From: DASXZH01 sp036502005
Lineage (GTDB): Bacteria; Armatimonadota; Fimbriimonadia; Fimbriimonadales; Fimbriimonadaceae
Direction of reading: 5' to 3'
DNA length: 26,820 bases
Assembly (NCBI GenBank): GCA_036502005.1
Contig: DASXZH010000062.1
Span: 1 to 26,820, forward strand
The notes beneath the pieces are model-generated. The model saw only the letters and a program-made list of their open reading frames with translations, had not been told where the DNA came from and searched no databases. Positions 24,296 through 26,820 of this stretch are shown piece by piece (the stretch's first letter is position 1; each line of letters opens with the position of its first letter). The translations under genes and the position numbers were made by a program.

Positions 24296-24368
24296 TTCGA
24301 CCCTCCAATCCCCTCATGGCCATTAAGTTAAACGCGGAACACCCTTTTCCAAGTTTGTTTCTTCGGGA

Positions 24369-24540
24369 CCTCCCCCGGTTCGCGGACTCACCGACCCCTC
24401 CGCCCGAGAGGGGTGATGGGTTTTGCGAAAGCCACAATCTCTCCCGAATGGAGAGGTCGGTGAGTCCGCGAACCGGGAGAGGCGCGAGTCACAATCCTTT
24501 GAGAGTAGCTCTCCGAACCTTATTTTAACGCCTGTGGGGG
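24369..24540. repeat. Folded-back MITE-like element, copy B
   Basis: The 23-base block starting CCCGGTTCGCGGACTC at 24374-24396 recurs as an exact reverse complement at 24455-24477, about 58 bases apart. Each arm carries its own small hairpin (near 24395-24413, and CTCTCC/GGAGAG at 24441-24456). To the right, 24516-24535 holds the end sequence CCTTATTTTAACGCCT seen inverted in copy A. This whole gap (24296-24571) between cutC and tkt holds no gene. Confidence 0.75.
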
Positions 24541-24571
24541 AGTAGGGGGACTAATATGCCCTTCGCTTGAC

Positions 24572-26557
24572 CTATTCCGCCAACAATCCCTTAGCCAACT
24601 CAACCACGTGAGCGGCGGTGATGCCGAACTTCTCCATCAGCAAAGGCCCCGGGGCGGAGGCGCCGAAGTGGTCGATTCCCACCTGCGCCTGCGCGTACTT
24701 GGCCCAGCCGAGGGTTGTTCCTGCTTCAACGGAAACGGTGGGCAGGCCCTTCGGAAAAACGCTCTTTTGATATTCTTCGGACTGCCGAGAGAAGAGCAGC
24801 CAACTTGGCATGCTGATTACCCGGGTGGGGATGCCTTCTTTTTCCAATGCCTCCGCCGCTTCCACAGCAACGGAAACCTCGCTGCCAGTTCCAACGACTT
24901 GGCATTTGGCTTTAGAGGAAGCTTCGCGCAACACGTAAGCGCCCTTTTCGGCGGGGTGGTTCTTAACATCCGAAGGCGTGAGATTTGGCACGGCCTGACG
25001 AGTAAGAACCATAAGGGTCGGCGTTTTCTTGGATTGGAGGGCAACTTTCCATCCGACCGCCGTTTCGTGGCCGTCGGCGGGGCGGAAAACGTCAAGATTC
25101 GGAATCGCGCGAAGCGCCATGAGGTGCTCAATTGGCTGGTGCGTGGGTCCATCTTCGCCAAGGCCAATGGAGTCATGGGTGAAGACGTAAATTGACGGCA
25201 GCTCCATAATCGCGGCCAGGCGGATGGAGCCCCGGCAATAGTCGCTGAAGACCAAGAAAGTGCCGCTGTAAGCCTTGCAGGCGCCGTGAAGGTTGATTCC
25301 GTTGACGGCGGCGATCATCGCGTGCTCGCGCACGCCGTAAGCCATTGTGCGGCCCGTTGGGTTGTCCGCTTGGAATTGGCCATCGTCCTTAATGGTAATT
25401 ATAGTGCTTCCGCTTAGGTCTGCACTGCCCGCAATCATGGTGGGCAGGCTGGCGGCAATTGCGTTGAGCACCTTTCCGCTGCTCGCGCGGGTGGCGATTT
25501 TATCGTCTATAACGGGCAAGGCGTCGATCCAGGCTTGTCCGAAATCTCCCTTGATGAGGGCCCTTAACTCCTTTGCTAGCTCGGGAAATTCGGTGGCATA
25601 GGCGGCGAACTTTTTGTCCCAATCGGCCTCTTCCTCGGCACCTTTCGGAACTGCCTCGCGATAGAACTTCAATGCCTCGTCGGGGACGTAAAAATCGGGT
25701 TCTAATGGAATGCCGAGGGTTTGCTTGGCAAGTTTCACTTCATCCGGCCCAAGCGCCTCGCCATGGGCGAGATGGGTGTTTTGCCGGTTGGGACTGCCGA
25801 AGCCGATGATGGTTTCCGCGCTGATGAGAGTGGGCGCTTCGGTATGGAGCTTGGCGACAGTTATGGCATCGTCAACCTCCTTCACATCCATTCCGTTGAC
25901 TTCGATAACGTGCCAATCGAGAGCGCGAAACCTTGCCACGACGTCTTCGGTAAAGGTATCGCTGGTGGGTCCATCAAGCGAAATGTGATTGTTGTCGTAG
26001 AGGAAAATTATCTTGCCGAGTTTTAGATGGCCGGCAAGGGACGCTGCCTCGTTGGTGATTCCTTCCATTAGGTCGCCGTCGGAGCAGATGCCGAGGGTGA
26101 AGTGGTCGATTATATCGTGGCCCGGTCTATTGAAATAGCTGGACAGATACTTTTCGGCGATGGCGTACCCAACGCTGGTGGCAAAACCTTGGCCGAGCGG
26201 GCCGGTGGCCATTTCAACGCCAGGAGTGTGAGTGTTCTCAGGGTGGCCGGGGGTTTTGCTTCGCCATTGGCGGAACTGCTTGATATCGTCGAGGCTGAGG
26301 TCATAGCCGGTTAGAAATAGCAGAGAGTAGAGCAGCATGCTGCCGTGGCCGGCGGAAAGGATAAATCTATCGCGGTTAAACCAGTGCGGGTTCTTCGGGT
26401 TATGCCTTAGATGCTTGGTCCACAGGGCGTAGGCCATGGCGGCAGCCCCCATGGGCAGGCCCGGATGCCCGCTGTTGGCCTTCTGCACGGCGTCCATGGA
26501 AAGGCCCCGAATGGTGTTAATACAAATCTGGTCGATATCTGTCGCGATGGCACTCAC
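24572..26557 (-). CDS. tkt: Transketolase
   Basis: A 661-residue thiamine-dependent transketolase of the pentose phosphate and Calvin-type pathways, moving two-carbon units between sugar phosphates. Key marks are NSGHPG with His31, TGPLGQG, the ThDP-binding GDLMEG with a following DNN, the pyrimidine-domain REHAMIAAVNGI, FTHDSIGLGEDGPTHQP and FRPADGHE. The length is normal. The start is GTG at 26557, with AGGTAGGAT upstream. It is flanked on both sides by the same repeat family. No other pathway gene is adjacent. Confidence 0.97.
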   Translation of the reverse strand: MSAIATDIDQICINTIRGLSMDAVQKANSGHPGLPMGAAAMAYALWTKHLRHNPKNPHWFNRDRFILSAGHGSMLLYSLLFLTGYDLSLDDIKQFRQWRSKTPGHPENTHTPGVEMATGPLGQGFATSVGYAIAEKYLSSYFNRPGHDIIDHFTLGICSDGDLMEGITNEAASLAGHLKLGKIIFLYDNNHISLDGPTSDTFTEDVVARFRALDWHVIEVNGMDVKEVDDAITVAKLHTEAPTLISAETIIGFGSPNRQNTHLAHGEALGPDEVKLAKQTLGIPLEPDFYVPDEALKFYREAVPKGAEEEADWDKKFAAYATEFPELAKELRALIKGDFGQAWIDALPVIDDKIATRASSGKVLNAIAASLPTMIAGSADLSGSTIITIKDDGQFQADNPTGRTMAYGVREHAMIAAVNGINLHGACKAYSGTFLVFSDYCRGSIRLAAIMELPSIYVFTHDSIGLGEDGPTHQPIEHLMALRAIPNLDVFRPADGHETAVGWKVALQSKKTPTLMVLTRQAVPNLTPSDVKNHPAEKGAYVLREASSKAKCQVVGTGSEVSVAVEAAEALEKEGIPTRVISMPSWLLFSRQSEEYQKSVFPKGLPTVSVEAGTTLGWAKYAQAQVGIDHFGASAPGPLLMEKFGITAAHVVELAKGLLAE

Positions 26558-26632
26558 AATGGATTTATCCTACCTGTCGGGGGAGGGTTGAGGGGTCGGT
26601 TGAATTGGGGACTCTCGGCGTGACGGGTGACG

Positions 26633-26820
26633 GGCATAGGCGTTAAAACAAGGTTTCCAGAGATAATTTCCAAGGTTTTCGACTCGCGCCTCTCCCGGTT
26701 CGCGGACTCACCGCTTTCCTTTGTCGGTGTGCCTGATTTGGTTGCCACGCGCATATTGGAAAGCTTCCGACCTCTCCATTCGGGAGAGATTTGTGGCTGC
26801 GGGAATGCCAAGGTGGCTTA
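26633..26820 (-). repeat. MITE-like element, copy C, with a nested insert
   Basis: Reverse orientation to A and B. The end sequence (AGGCGTTAAAACAAGG on the plus strand, near 26638-26653) is followed by the CCCGGTTCGCGGACTCACCG block (26695-26713). It is then interrupted by about 56 bases (26714-26769) before the small CTCTCCATTCGGGAGAG hairpin and GATTTGTGGCTGC. The interrupting segment begins CTTTCC and contains the matching GGAAAG at 26758-26763, and CCG occurs on both sides of the break. The copy runs to, and may run past, the window end. Confidence 0.7.

Noticed and set aside
24296..24528. Open frame within the copy B repeat
   Set aside because: It starts at the cutC stop and consists of repeat sequence; no protein-like features.

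Overview
The window is a typical free-living bacterial chromosome segment of about 52% GC (judged by eye). It is gene-dense and has no phage, transposase, CRISPR array, rRNA or tRNA that I could find. The gene style suggests a lineage such as Armatimonadota (Fimbriimonas-like): primase next to the primary sigma factor, many TTG and GTG starts, Gly/Pro-rich secreted proteins, and mosaic intergenic hairpin repeats. I could not run a search, so this placement is an inference. By my start calls about half of the genes begin with GTG or TTG. Several of these are decided by a clear GGAGG-type ribosome binding site.

Layout. 218-949 (-) is an SRAP/YedK-type DNA-protein crosslink protein. 1125-3759 (+) is a tightly overlapped set: ABC ATPase, ABC permease and a TPR-like membrane-anchored protein. 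3765-10490 (-) is a long leftward block. Read in transcription order it holds a secreted Gly-rich protein, DnaG primase, the primary sigma-70 factor behind its own consensus-like promoter, a MobA-like nucleotidyltransferase, an SLC45-like MFS transporter and a small membrane protein. 10652-15434 (+) carries thioredoxin (with a clear terminator), a MurJ-family flippase, an acetyl-CoA acetyltransferase and glycogen synthase. QueG follows at 15765-16685 (+).

16686-19343 (-) contains a previously overlooked 56-residue membrane protein, a repeat-rich gap, and an ECF sigma / anti-sigma / DUF4349 cassette. A single in-frame TGA separates the anti-sigma domain from a transmembrane helix and DUF4349 domain that look like the rest of the same protein. 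19344-19990 is mostly non-coding and contains a candidate structured RNA, including a possible pseudoknot. Then come a large secreted protein (+), a BMP-family lipoprotein (-), a conserved-looking protein of unknown function (+), CutC (+) and transketolase (-).

The most unusual material is: the TGA-split ECF anti-sigma; a dispersed MITE-like hairpin element of about 140 bp in three arrangements (one folded back on itself, one interrupted by a short insert with inverted ends); a secreted protein whose duplicated YGNPD domain is interrupted by a large Gly-rich insertion; the 56-residue protein stop-to-stop with queG; and the structured intergenic region near 19.5 kb. Nothing here is a clear defence or biosynthetic system.
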